From contig CAYJFZ010000002.1 of NCBI GenBank assembly GCA_964369975.1, forward strand, positions 189,384-253,383: a stretch of 64,000 bases of DNA, in the 5' to 3' direction. Positions 7,601-15,978 of the stretch are shown here, piece after piece; the stretch's first letter is position 1; each line of letters opens with the position of its first letter. The notes beneath the pieces are model-generated. The model saw nothing but the letters and a program-made list of their open reading frames with translations, did not search any database and had not been told where the DNA came from. Position numbers and translations under genes: made by a program. Source of the stretch: RGIG3102 sp964369975 (GTDB lineage: Bacteria > Bacillota > Clostridia > Oscillospirales > Ruminococcaceae).

Positions 7601-9112
7601 ATGATTACAAGACAAGAAATAGAAAAAAAAGACGGAACTACTTTTCCAGCTAAAAGCTTTCAAAAAAGTGTTTTAGCTCCCGTTTTTGACATACAAAAAA
7701 AATATTATTTCAAAGCATTTATCGAGATGACAAAAGCCCATGTTGTAATGCTTGAAAAACAAGATTTACTAACAAAAGATGAGGCAAAAACTATACTTGC
7801 ATCTATGTTAGAAGTAGAAAAAATCGACTTTGAAAACAGGGAATATGACCCAAGATTTGAAGATTTATTCTTTATGTTTGAAAAAACTTTAGAAGAAAAA
7901 ATAGGCCCTGATTTAGCTGGCAAAGTTCATACTGCAAGAAGCAGAAACGATATTTGCGTAGCTGAATTTAGAATGGCTATGCGTGATAGAAATATAAATG
8001 TTTTAAACAGTATACTAAATTTAAAAGATGTATTATTAACTTTAATTAGTGAAAATTTTGAAACAATTATGCCTATGTACACACATACACAGCCAGCACA
8101 GCCTTCTACATTATCACATTACTTATTATCAATGTATGATGTGTTATCAAGAGACTACCAAAGATTTTTAGGCGTTGAAAAAGCTGTTAATAAGTCTCCT
8201 TTAGGAGCAGCAGCGATAACAACTACAGCTTATAACATAAACAGAGAATATACAGCAGAGCTTTTAGGCTTTGACTGTGTTTTAGAAAATAGTTATGATA
8301 GTATCTCTTCAACAGATCATACCTTAGAATTTGCATCATCATTAATGACTTTATCAATAAATCTATCAAGATTTTTAAAAGATTTATTAGATTGGTGTAC
8401 TAAAGAATTTAACTTTGTATACTTAGCTGATGGCTATGTGCAAAAAAGTAGTATAATGCCACAAAAAAGAAATCCTTCTTCTTTAGAAAGAACAAGACCT
8501 TTATTAAGTAGGGTATTATCTCAAGCACAAAGTGCTTTTACAATTATGCACAATACTCCATACGGAGATATAGTTGATAATGAAGAAGAATTACAAGAGC
8601 ATATTTATTTAGCTTGTGATTATGTAGTAGATGCTATGGACTTAATGGCAAATGTTTTAGGTACGATGACAATTAATAAAGAGTTATTATTCTCTTTATC
8701 AAAACAAAACTTTATAACAGTTACAGAACTTGCTGATACCTTAGTTAGAGAAGCTAAGATATCATTTAGACAAGCTCATAGTGTAACTTCAAGAATAGTA
8801 AGAGAATTACATTCAAAAAATCTTACAAGTGATGATATTACAGAAGATTTTGTGCAGAAAATAGTTCAAGATGTAGTTAAAGTGAAAACAAATATAACTT
8901 CTCAAATGATAAAAACTGCCCTTGATCCTGTAAATTTTGTAAAAGTAAGAAGCATCTTAGGTGGCCCATCTCCAAAAACGGCAATGGGAATGTATAAAAA
9001 TAGATTACAAAATTATAAATTACAACAAGAAAGTTTAAATAATATTGTTAAAAAATATGCTAATGCCACAAAGCAGTTAGATGCAAAAATACAAGAAATA
9101 ATAAAAGGATAA
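7601..9112 (+). CDS. argininosuccinate-lyase-family lyase, probably an N-substituted aspartate lyase
   Basis: A 503-aa member of the fumarase/aspartase superfamily, ASL branch, whose enzymes break a C-N bond in an N-substituted aspartate and release fumarate. The three conserved segments are visible: TARSRNDICVAEFRMAMR (about residues 110-127), YTHTQPAQPSTLSHY with the general acid His (about 166-180), and the flexible signature loop SSIMPQKRNPSS with the catalytic Ser (about 285-296). It is longer than ordinary ArgH (about 460 aa). No arginine biosynthesis gene is near; it lies between a ROK repressor and a ROK kinase in a sugar-transport operon. A catabolic lyase for an imported aspartate conjugate therefore looks more likely than ArgH. 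Substrate unknown. Confidence 0.78.
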   Translation: MITRQEIEKKDGTTFPAKSFQKSVLAPVFDIQKKYYFKAFIEMTKAHVVMLEKQDLLTKDEAKTILASMLEVEKIDFENREYDPRFEDLFFMFEKTLEEKIGPDLAGKVHTARSRNDICVAEFRMAMRDRNINVLNSILNLKDVLLTLISENFETIMPMYTHTQPAQPSTLSHYLLSMYDVLSRDYQRFLGVEKAVNKSPLGAAAITTTAYNINREYTAELLGFDCVLENSYDSISSTDHTLEFASSLMTLSINLSRFLKDLLDWCTKEFNFVYLADGYVQKSSIMPQKRNPSSLERTRPLLSRVLSQAQSAFTIMHNTPYGDIVDNEEELQEHIYLACDYVVDAMDLMANVLGTMTINKELLFSLSKQNFITVTELADTLVREAKISFRQAHSVTSRIVRELHSKNLTSDDITEDFVQKIVQDVVKVKTNITSQMIKTALDPVNFVKVRSILGGPSPKTAMGMYKNRLQNYKLQQESLNNIVKKYANATKQLDAKIQEIIKG

Positions 9113-9117
9113 TATTT

Positions 9118-9999
9118 ATGGTTACAAATCATATAGGCATGGATGTAGGAGGAACTTTCACTAAAATATGCATAGTTGATGATGAATTAAATGTTTTAAA
9201 AAAATATAAAGTTCCAACTGATGTTTATGATGGGATTTTGACCTTTTTAAAAAATATAATCGATGATGCTATAAAAGAATACGATGTAAAAACTGTTAGC
9301 ATAGGTTTTCCAGGAGTAGTAGACTCTAAAAAGGGGACATTGGATACAGCACCTTCCATAATTAAAGGAAGAATGAATGTTAAAGAAGAACTTGAGAAAA
9401 TCGTAGATGTCAAAATCTATATTGATAATGATGTTACTTGCTGGGCGGCAGCAGAGGGCAAAGTAGGCTCTTGTGTGGGAGTAGAGGATTATGTGCTTTT
9501 AACTATAGGTACAGGCATAGGTGCAAGCTTAATTTTAAACTCACAACCATATAAAGGCTTTGATAATGCTGCTGGTGAAATAGGTTATATGGTATTTTTA
9601 GAAGATTTAAAGCAAGAGGCAAGAACTCAAGATGAATTCGGCTCCTTTGAATCAAAATCATCAGCTAAAGCTATGATAGAAGATTATAAAAAGCAAGTAA
9701 ATAAAGATTTATCAGCCGAAGAAATTTTAGATAGTTTTTTTAGTGGCGATGAAGCGGCTAAAGACTTTTTTAGTAAAAGGATGGACTACTTAGCGGTAAG
9801 TTTAGCCAATATAATTACTATTTTGCATCCAAAAACAATTGTTATCGGTGGTGGAATAACTGAAAGATGGCAAGAGTTTGAAGGTCTTTTAAAAGAAAAA
9901 ATACATAGATTAATATGTACGAAAACACAAATTGTAGCATCCACAACAGGAAGCTACGGAGGCGCAATCGGCGCTGTAATATTAGGGCTCGAACACTAA
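9118..9999 (+). CDS. ROK-family sugar kinase
   Basis: A 293-aa kinase predicted to phosphorylate a hexose or amino-hexose with ATP in the cytoplasm. Family motifs: MDVGGTFTK (phosphate 1 loop, residues 8-16), SIGFPGVVD, IDNDVTCWAAAEGKVG with the catalytic Asp of DNDV, TIGTGIGASL and GEIGYM. Like the repressor two genes upstream it lacks the ROK zinc motif, having FGSFESKSS where CxCGxxGCxE is expected. It begins 5 bases after the lyase stop. With nagB nearby a glucosamine-type substrate is attractive, but kinase specificity cannot be read from motifs. Confidence 0.85.
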   Translation: MVTNHIGMDVGGTFTKICIVDDELNVLKKYKVPTDVYDGILTFLKNIIDDAIKEYDVKTVSIGFPGVVDSKKGTLDTAPSIIKGRMNVKEELEKIVDVKIYIDNDVTCWAAAEGKVGSCVGVEDYVLLTIGTGIGASLILNSQPYKGFDNAAGEIGYMVFLEDLKQEARTQDEFGSFESKSSAKAMIEDYKKQVNKDLSAEEILDSFFSGDEAAKDFFSKRMDYLAVSLANIITILHPKTIVIGGGITERWQEFEGLLKEKIHRLICTKTQIVASTTGSYGGAIGAVILGLEH

Positions 10000-10047
10000 A
10001 TAGTATAGTGTGAGAATAAATAAAACACAGAAATGAAAGGAAATACT

Positions 10048-11349
10048 ATGAAAAAATTACTTAGTTTACTTCTTGCAATCGCTTTGATGACATCTCTTTT
10101 AACAGCATGTTCATCAGGCGGTGACGACCAAACTGCTGAAGACGGTGTTGTTACAATTGAATATTGGCAATATGTGTATGAAGCAAAAGTTAATATTATG
10201 GATGATTTAATCGCTGAATTCGAAGCAGCAAATCCAGATATTAAAGTTGAGCACATGACTTTCCCTTATGCTGATTATGAACAAAAATTAGCAGCAGAGA
10301 TTGCAGCTACTGTAAACTCTTCAGACGGCCCGAATATCATTAACATATTCTACGGCTGGGTGCCAAAATATGTTCAATCAGGCGTATTAGCACCTTTACC
10401 AGAAGAAAGTTTCCCAGCTACAATGCTTGATACAGAATTTGCACCTATGGTACAAATCAACAAAATAGAAGGTACATACTACACAATACCAATCGCTGTT
10501 AGAACATCAGCTTTATTCTACAATAAAACATTACTAACAGAAGCTGGCTATACAGTTGAAGATGTACCAACAGACTTAATGGAATATGTAGAATTTGCAG
10601 AAGGTTTATCAATTTGGGATGGCGAAACATTAGTTAGAGCTGGCCAAACTTGGGAACCAAATGGTCAATACCACTCATGGTTCAGACCTGTGTTAATGGA
10701 GCAATTCGGCGCTACACCAATTAGCGAAGATGGTAAAACAGCTAACTGGGAAAGCCAAGAAGCTATTGATGCATTTGAATTCTTTATGTCATTAACAACA
10801 GACTACAAATTAGGCGTTGCAGGCTTTTATACAGATGATGTAACAGCATTCTCATCAGGAAACGCAGTTTTCCATGTTGATGGTTCATACAGATTAGGTA
10901 CATTAGGAACTAATATGACAGAACATGAATGGGGTGTAATGCCTCTTCCAACATACAACGGCGTAAGTGGTTCATTCGGTTCATTCTGGACAAATGGTAT
11001 CACAGCAAAAACAACTGAAGACGAAGCTAAATTAGCAGCATCAGTTAAATTCTTAGAATTTATCACAAGTGAAGAAGTTATGGTTAGATGGACTAGTGAA
11101 GTTGGAGAAATAGGCGCAAGATCAGCAATCACAGAATACGAAGAATTTACAAGTGATCCAAACCTTGCTCCATTCATCGATGCTTTAGAATACGCAACAT
11201 CTTACTTCTATGTTGATGAAGCAGCTGATAAACAAATCATTATGACAGCAATTGACGAAGTGTTATTAGAAGGAAAAACTCCTGAAGAAGCATTAATTGC
11301 AGCTGATGAAAAAGCTCAAGAATTATTAGACGATTACTGGGCTGAATAA
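10048..11349 (+). CDS. CUT1 ABC transporter substrate-binding lipoprotein
   Basis: A 433-aa extracellular solute-binding protein of family 1. The signal peptide is MKKLLSLLLAIALMTSLL with lipobox LTAC followed by SSGGDD. The mature part has the usual two-lobed binding-protein composition, including IEYWQYV near the N-terminus and SFGSFWTNGITAK in the hinge region. The ATG at 10048 was chosen over one at 10033 because the signal peptide begins there and AAAGGAA lies between the two. Last gene of the operon, closed by a strong terminator. It should deliver the solute to the permeases at 3748-5482. Confidence 0.9.
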   Translation: MKKLLSLLLAIALMTSLLTACSSGGDDQTAEDGVVTIEYWQYVYEAKVNIMDDLIAEFEAANPDIKVEHMTFPYADYEQKLAAEIAATVNSSDGPNIINIFYGWVPKYVQSGVLAPLPEESFPATMLDTEFAPMVQINKIEGTYYTIPIAVRTSALFYNKTLLTEAGYTVEDVPTDLMEYVEFAEGLSIWDGETLVRAGQTWEPNGQYHSWFRPVLMEQFGATPISEDGKTANWESQEAIDAFEFFMSLTTDYKLGVAGFYTDDVTAFSSGNAVFHVDGSYRLGTLGTNMTEHEWGVMPLPTYNGVSGSFGSFWTNGITAKTTEDEAKLAASVKFLEFITSEEVMVRWTSEVGEIGARSAITEYEEFTSDPNLAPFIDALEYATSYFYVDEAADKQIIMTAIDEVLLEGKTPEEALIAADEKAQELLDDYWAE

Positions 11350-11384
11350 TTTATAATTTTCATATCATAAATAGTTGTTAAACC

Positions 11385-11415
11385 AAAAAACACCCATAGT
11401 AATGGGTGTTTTTTG
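11385..11415 (+). terminator. terminator of the first ABC operon
   Basis: Perfect 12-bp stem (11385-11396 with 11403-11414), 6-base loop and a T-run, 36 bases after the binding-protein gene. Confidence 0.9.
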
Positions 11416-11542
11416 TATTTTGGATAAATATTTTAATTATTAATAAATGAAGCATCTGTTAGAATATTAAATAAATATAAAAAGTAAATTTATAATATAA
11501 AATAGACTCATTGATACAAATAATAATTAAATTAATTACTAA

Positions 11543-11578
11543 AAACAAAAAGCTCCTTTTAAAAGGAGCTTTTTGTTT
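11543..11578 (-). terminator. palindromic terminator after the 11612-12790 gene
   Basis: A perfect palindrome of 36 bases centred on AAAAGCTCCTTTT/AAAAGGAGCTTTTT. With T-runs on both strands it can stop transcription in either direction; the gene ending at 11612 on the minus strand is the nearest user. The rest of 11416-11611 is plain AT-rich DNA. Confidence 0.85.
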
Positions 11579-11611
11579 ATCATAAAATTTTATTTATAAT
11601 GTTTGTAATAA

Positions 11612-12790
11612 TTATCCTTTAGCAACCTCACCGTTAACAATAACAGTTTCAGCTTCTGCTAAATAATGGAATGGGTCTGTTGACCAGATAACAATATCAG
11701 CATCTTTGCCCACTTCAATAGAGCCAACTCTATCACTAACACCACAAAGTTTTGCAGCGTTTATAGTTAAAGCCTTTAATGTTGTCATATAGCTTAAGCC
11801 GTGTTTAATAAAGATTGCAGCCTGTGTTCTCATTTGCTCAATTGGAATAACTGGATGATCAGTCATAATAGCAAATTCAATACCGTTTTCTTCTAAAATT
11901 CTACCACTATCAAAAGTCTTTTTAAATACTTCAAGTTTAGATTTGCCGATAAAAGTTGGGCCAATAATAACGCCTTTACCTTTTTCTTTTAATAATTCAG
12001 GTATTATGTAGCCTTCTGTACAGTGTTCGATAGTGCCATCTAAATTGAATTCTTCCATAATTTTTAAAGCAGTAACGATATCATTTTGTTGGTGTGCGTG
12101 AATTTTTACAGGCAGGCCTGCAAAAACTTTACTTAAACCTTCAAGTTTTGAATCATATGCAACTTCTTTAGCATCTTCTTTACCATCAGCTAAGTCTTTT
12201 TCATATTTTTGCTTTTTATCATAATAGCTTTTTGCTTTAGTTAAATTTTCCCTAAGCATAGCAGCAATAGCCATTCTTGTCATAGGCATTTTACCTTTTG
12301 AGCCAAAAACTCTTTTTGGATTTTCGCCTAAAGCCATTTTCATAAATGATTCTTCAACTACACACATATCATAAACAGTTTTGCCATGTGTTTTTAAGAT
12401 ACAAAAAGTACCTGCAATTATTTCGCCACTACCAGGACCTGTTGCAACAGTAGTAATACCTGCTTCTAAAGCTGTTCTAAAAGAAGCATCATGAAATTTA
12501 ACACCATCAATACCTCTTAAATGAGGAACTATTGGATCTGTTAATTCATTAGTGTCATTGCCCATTTCAAGTCCTTCATCTTGAGAAATCCCGATATGAC
12601 AATGCGACTCAATAAAGCCAGGAGTTACAAGTTTAGACTTAGCATCTATAACTTTTGCATTTGGGAAATCGCCTTCTTTAATTTCGCCGATTTTTGCAAT
12701 TTTTTTGTTTTCGATAAGTATATCGCAAACTCTTTGTTCATCTTCGCCCTCTGCCATACTTTGCAAAAGAGCATTTTTGATTAATATCAT
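11612..12790 (-). CDS. imidazolonepropionase-like amidohydrolase
   Basis: A 392-aa cytoplasmic metal-dependent amidohydrolase of the COG1228 type. Ligand motifs are TPGFIESHCHIGIS (HxH, about residue 63), a His in KIHAHQQND, another in IEHCTEGY and the catalytic Asp in IMTDHPVIP. Start choice: the RBS GGAGG is directly adjacent to an ATG at 12799 but is spaced 9 bases from the ATG at 12790, so the protein begins MILIKNALL. The substrate is unknown; this group includes prolidase-like peptidases, imidazolonepropionases and others. It is a single gene with its own terminator, downstream of and separate from the ABC operon. Confidence 0.78.
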   Translation of the reverse strand: MILIKNALLQSMAEGEDEQRVCDILIENKKIAKIGEIKEGDFPNAKVIDAKSKLVTPGFIESHCHIGISQDEGLEMGNDTNELTDPIVPHLRGIDGVKFHDASFRTALEAGITTVATGPGSGEIIAGTFCILKTHGKTVYDMCVVEESFMKMALGENPKRVFGSKGKMPMTRMAIAAMLRENLTKAKSYYDKKQKYEKDLADGKEDAKEVAYDSKLEGLSKVFAGLPVKIHAHQQNDIVTALKIMEEFNLDGTIEHCTEGYIIPELLKEKGKGVIIGPTFIGKSKLEVFKKTFDSGRILEENGIEFAIMTDHPVIPIEQMRTQAAIFIKHGLSYMTTLKALTINAAKLCGVSDRVGSIEVGKDADIVIWSTDPFHYLAEAETVIVNGEVAKG

Positions 12791-12855
12791 TGTAAACATC
12801 CTCCATTTACTTTTTTTAAATATTATACCATTTTACTTATATTTTTTCAATAAAA

Positions 12856-12893
12856 ATCCTACTTATATAAATATAATTTAAAATAAGTAGGAT
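12856..12893 (-). terminator. terminator of the lipoprotein gene at 12900
   Basis: Stem of 11 bp (12856-12866 with 12883-12893) around an AT-rich 16-base loop, followed on the minus strand by TTTTATTG. Located just after the lipoprotein stop. Confidence 0.7.
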
Positions 12894-12899
12894 GATTAA

Positions 12900-13658
12900 T
12901 TAAAAGCTTAGTAATGAGTTTAAATCTGCCTCAACATAATCGCTAAAATCAGGGAAAGTCATACTAACAGCTTCGTTAAAACTATTAAATATCATTGTAA
13001 CTTTACCAATTTCAGCACCAGTATCATCAAGAAAATAAGTAGTTTGCTGCTTAATATTTCCTTCGCTGTCTACTGTAATTGAGCCGGTAACATCGCTGTA
13101 TACTGAAGAATTTAAATCAGTAAGTGAAGTGAATCCAGCCATAGAATCTGCAAAGCCTGTAGAATAACCAAAATTAAATGTTGTCGTTTTGTTTTCTTCA
13201 TCTACAAAAACACTGACATCTTTAAAGTAATCTTCCGTTACAGCTTGTGAGGGGATAAAAGTAGTATGATCAAGGCCTAAATCAGTATAAGAAGCCGCTT
13301 GCTTTATTTTCATCCCAAAGGCATCTATATAAGCGAATTGATCTACATAATAAATATCAAAGCTTAGGGGCATACCTGAAATGGGTATATCCATTTCCAT
13401 TTGCATTTTTGGATTTTCTAAATCAGAAATATCAGCTATTATAGAAACTTCTGCATTTATTTCATCAGGTTCTTGCATTTGCATTTCTAAAGTCATATCA
13501 AAGTATTCAATATCAGCATTTGCAAAGTTTGAGTTGTATATCTCTAATAGGGCGGTTGTAGGGTCTTGTAAAACTTCTTGCATAGGCTCTGTTTCACTAC
13601 AGGCAGTTAAAGAAAAAAGCATTACAAAACTCATTAAAATAATCGTTAATTTTTTCAT
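12900..13658 (-). CDS. uncharacterised lipoprotein
   Basis: 252 aa with a signal peptide ending in the lipobox LFSLTAC followed by SETEP, so probably anchored outside the membrane. The mature part is acidic, has regularly alternating beta-strand-like segments such as MQMEMDIPISGMPLSFDIYY, and ends in SLLSF. The overall look (an averaged Met-rich N-terminal half followed by a TSLTDLNSS and VDSEGNIKQQ region) recalls LppX/LolA-like or DUF6612-type lipoproteins of Firmicutes, but I cannot confirm a family. AAAGGAG precedes the ATG. Monocistronic and divergent from pyrH. Confidence 0.7.
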   Translation of the reverse strand: MKKLTIILMSFVMLFSLTACSETEPMQEVLQDPTTALLEIYNSNFANADIEYFDMTLEMQMQEPDEINAEVSIIADISDLENPKMQMEMDIPISGMPLSFDIYYVDQFAYIDAFGMKIKQAASYTDLGLDHTTFIPSQAVTEDYFKDVSVFVDEENKTTTFNFGYSTGFADSMAGFTSLTDLNSSVYSDVTGSITVDSEGNIKQQTTYFLDDTGAEIGKVTMIFNSFNEAVSMTFPDFSDYVEADLNSLLSF

Positions 13659-13697
13659 AAAATTACTCCTTTAAAAAGTTGAAAATATTTTATTTTT

Positions 13698-13722
13698 GCA
13701 TGAATTCATTAAATATTCATGC
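13698..13722. promoter_or_regulatory. inverted repeat in the divergent lipoprotein/pyrH spacer
   Basis: GCATGAAT (13698-13705) and ATTCATGC (13715-13722) separated by 9 bases, 24 bases upstream of the lipoprotein RBS. It may be an operator. The 264-base spacer also holds a TATAAT at 13872-13877 suited to pyrH, without a clear -35. Confidence 0.3.
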
Positions 13723-13922
13723 GAAAAATATAGATATTCGTATATGTAATTATTATATCAGTTTAAAAATATATATGCAAGAAAATCTTACAATTATTCA
13801 ATATATGTACATACTTATGTTGCAATTATGAAATTTCGGATATTTTTTAATTTTAAACTTTACTTTAATGATATAATATAGTAAAATATATTAAGAATAA
13901 ATGAAAGATGAGGTGTTTTGCT

Positions 13923-14627
13923 TTGCCTATACAGTATAAAAGAGTTTTAATAAAACTAAGCGGAGAGGCATTAGCCGGAAACAAGGGTTTTGGACTTGAG
14001 TATAATACGGTTATTGATATCTGTAAAAACATTAAACAGGCGCACGATTTAGGAGTAGAAATTGGTATAGTCGTAGGTGGTGGTAATTTCTGGAGAGGCA
14101 GAACAAGCGGCGATATGGAAAGAACAAGGGCGGACCAAATAGGTATGCTTGCAACAGTAATGAATGCTCTTTCAGTAGCCGATGCGTTAGAAAGTTTAGG
14201 TGTTGAAGTTAGAGTGCAAACAGCCCTGCAAATGCAGCAAGTAGCAGAGCCTTACATAAGAAATAGAGCAACAAGGCATTTAGAAAAAGGAAGAATAGTG
14301 ATTTTTGCTTGTGGTACAGGTAATCCTTATTTTTCAACAGACACAGCAGCAGCTTTAAGAGCAGCTGAAATAAATGCAGATATTATTTTTAAAGCAACAA
14401 TGGTAGATGGAGTTTACGATAAAGACCCTAAAACAAATCCTGATGCTAAAAAATATGATACTTTATCTTTTACAAAGGTGCTAAATGATCAATTAAATGT
14501 AATGGATATGACAGCAGCAACAATGTGTAGAGATAATAATTTACCAATATTAGTATTTGATTTATCAGATGGAAATATATCAAAAGCTGTAAAAGGCGAA
14601 AAAATAGGAACATTAGTTAAGGAGTAA
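13923..14627 (+). CDS. pyrH: UMP kinase
   Basis: A 234-aa amino-acid-kinase-fold enzyme that phosphorylates UMP to UDP. Visible: KRVLIKLSGEAL at the N-terminus, VVGGGNFWRGR (nucleotide/UMP loop), ADQIGMLATVMNAL and FACGTGNPYFSTDTAAALRA. The TTG at 13923 is preferred because GAGG sits 9 bases upstream and the protein then starts just before the conserved KRVLIKLSG. An ATG at 13908 overlaps that RBS. First gene of the conserved pyrH-frr-uppS-cdsA-dxr-rseP-ispG-polC block. Confidence 0.95.
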   Translation: MPIQYKRVLIKLSGEALAGNKGFGLEYNTVIDICKNIKQAHDLGVEIGIVVGGGNFWRGRTSGDMERTRADQIGMLATVMNALSVADALESLGVEVRVQTALQMQQVAEPYIRNRATRHLEKGRIVIFACGTGNPYFSTDTAAALRAAEINADIIFKATMVDGVYDKDPKTNPDAKKYDTLSFTKVLNDQLNVMDMTAATMCRDNNLPILVFDLSDGNISKAVKGEKIGTLVKE

Positions 14628-14633
14628 AATAAG

Positions 14634-15179
14634 ATGACTAAAACTTATGAAGAAAGAATGAGTGGCGCAGTAAGACATTTAGAAGGCGAATATGCAGCAA
14701 TTAGAGCAGGTAGGGCAAATCCTGGTGTTTTAGATAAAGTGACTGTAGAATATTATGGAACACCAACACCGATAAACCAAGTGGCTTCTGTATCAATTTC
14801 AGAAGCAAGAACTTTACTTATCCAGCCTTGGGATAAATCATTAACAAGTTTAGTAGTTAAAGCTATCCAAACTTCTGATATAGGTATTAATCCTGTGGAT
14901 GATGGAACAAGTATAAGATTAAACTTTCCACCACCGACAGAAGAAAGAAGAAAAGCCTTATCAAAAGATATTTCAAAAATGGCAGAAGAAGCAAAAGTTT
15001 CAGTAAGAAATATAAGAAGAGATGCCATTGATAAATTCAAAGCACAGAAAAAACAAAGTGAAATTACAGAAGATGCCCTAAAAGATTTAGAAGAGCAAAT
15101 TCAAAAAATTACTGACAAATTTGTAAAAGAAATTGATGCAGTAGCACAGGCGAAAACAAAAGAAGTAATGGAACTATAA
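14634..15179 (+). CDS. frr: ribosome recycling factor
   Basis: 181 aa. It splits post-termination ribosomes together with EF-G. Characteristic segments: AAIRAGRANPGVLDKVTVEYYGTP in the N-terminal helix and hinge, SISEARTLLIQPWDKS, and RRKALSKDISKMAEEAKVSVRNIRRDA in the second long helix. Length is close to the usual 185. It lies 6 bases after pyrH, the standard partner. Confidence 0.96.
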   Translation: MTKTYEERMSGAVRHLEGEYAAIRAGRANPGVLDKVTVEYYGTPTPINQVASVSISEARTLLIQPWDKSLTSLVVKAIQTSDIGINPVDDGTSIRLNFPPPTEERRKALSKDISKMAEEAKVSVRNIRRDAIDKFKAQKKQSEITEDALKDLEEQIQKITDKFVKEIDAVAQAKTKEVMEL

Positions 15180-15205
15180 GAAGTGCCAAATAATTAAAAA
15201 AAATT

Positions 15206-15240
15206 AAATTTAAGGGCATTTAAGTGCCCTTAAATTTTTT
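15206..15240 (+). terminator. terminator-like hairpin between frr and uppS
   Basis: Perfect 13-bp stem (15206-15218 with 15225-15237), 6-base loop and a T-run. Only 23 bases separate it from the uppS start, with no room for a full promoter after it, so it probably acts as a partial terminator inside the block or sits downstream of a hidden promoter. Confidence 0.8.
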
Positions 15241-15262
15241 AAAAAAGAAAAGGCGATAAATT

Positions 15263-15967
15263 ATGGATAATATGATGATACCCAAACACATAGGCATCAT
15301 AATGGATGGCAATGGAAGATGGGCGAAAAAACGCTTATTACCAAGAAATATGGGGCATAAAAAGGGCGTTGAAGTTTTTCAAGATATAACAAGGTATTGT
15401 AATGAGTTAGGGATAAAATCTGTAACTTTTTACACTTTTTCAACTGAAAACTGGAAAAGACCTGTTGAAGAAATTAACGGAATAATGAATTTATTAAAAG
15501 ATAATTTAATAAATGCCTTCGATTATGAAAAAGAAAATAATAAAGTTTTATTTTTAGGCGATAAAACAGGCTTTAGTGAAGATTTAATAAAATTAATGCT
15601 TGAAATAGAAGAAAAAACCAAAGATAGAACTGGGATGATTTTAAATATTGCTTTAAATTACGGCTCAAGGGCTGAAATAATAAAAGCGACAAAAGAAATA
15701 TCACAAAAAGTAAAAGAAGGCACATTAGATATAGAAGATATTACAGAAGACTTATTCTCAAATCATCTTTATACAAAAGGTCAAGATGAAGTAGATTTTA
15801 TATTAAGGCCGAGTGGCGAAAAGAGAATTTCTAATTTTTTATTATGGCAAATGGCGTACTCAGAGTTTATTTACATGGATGTATTATGGCCTGATTTTAA
15901 AAGAAGTGACTTAGATGAGGCTATAAAAGAATTTAATTTAAGAAACAGACGCTTCGGGGGCGTTTAG
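15263..15967 (+). CDS. uppS: isoprenyl (undecaprenyl diphosphate) synthase
   Basis: 234-aa cis-prenyltransferase that builds the lipid carrier for peptidoglycan. PKHIGIIMDGNGRWAKK carries the catalytic Asp and Gly-Asn-Gly-Arg. FYTFSTENWKRP, ILNIALNYGSRAEI and FILRPSGEKRISNFLLWQ are further family regions, and it ends with FGGV. In normal order before cdsA. Confidence 0.95.
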   Translation: MDNMMIPKHIGIIMDGNGRWAKKRLLPRNMGHKKGVEVFQDITRYCNELGIKSVTFYTFSTENWKRPVEEINGIMNLLKDNLINAFDYEKENNKVLFLGDKTGFSEDLIKLMLEIEEKTKDRTGMILNIALNYGSRAEIIKATKEISQKVKEGTLDIEDITEDLFSNHLYTKGQDEVDFILRPSGEKRISNFLLWQMAYSEFIYMDVLWPDFKRSDLDEAIKEFNLRNRRFGGV

Positions 15968-15978
15968 TAGAGGGGCTT

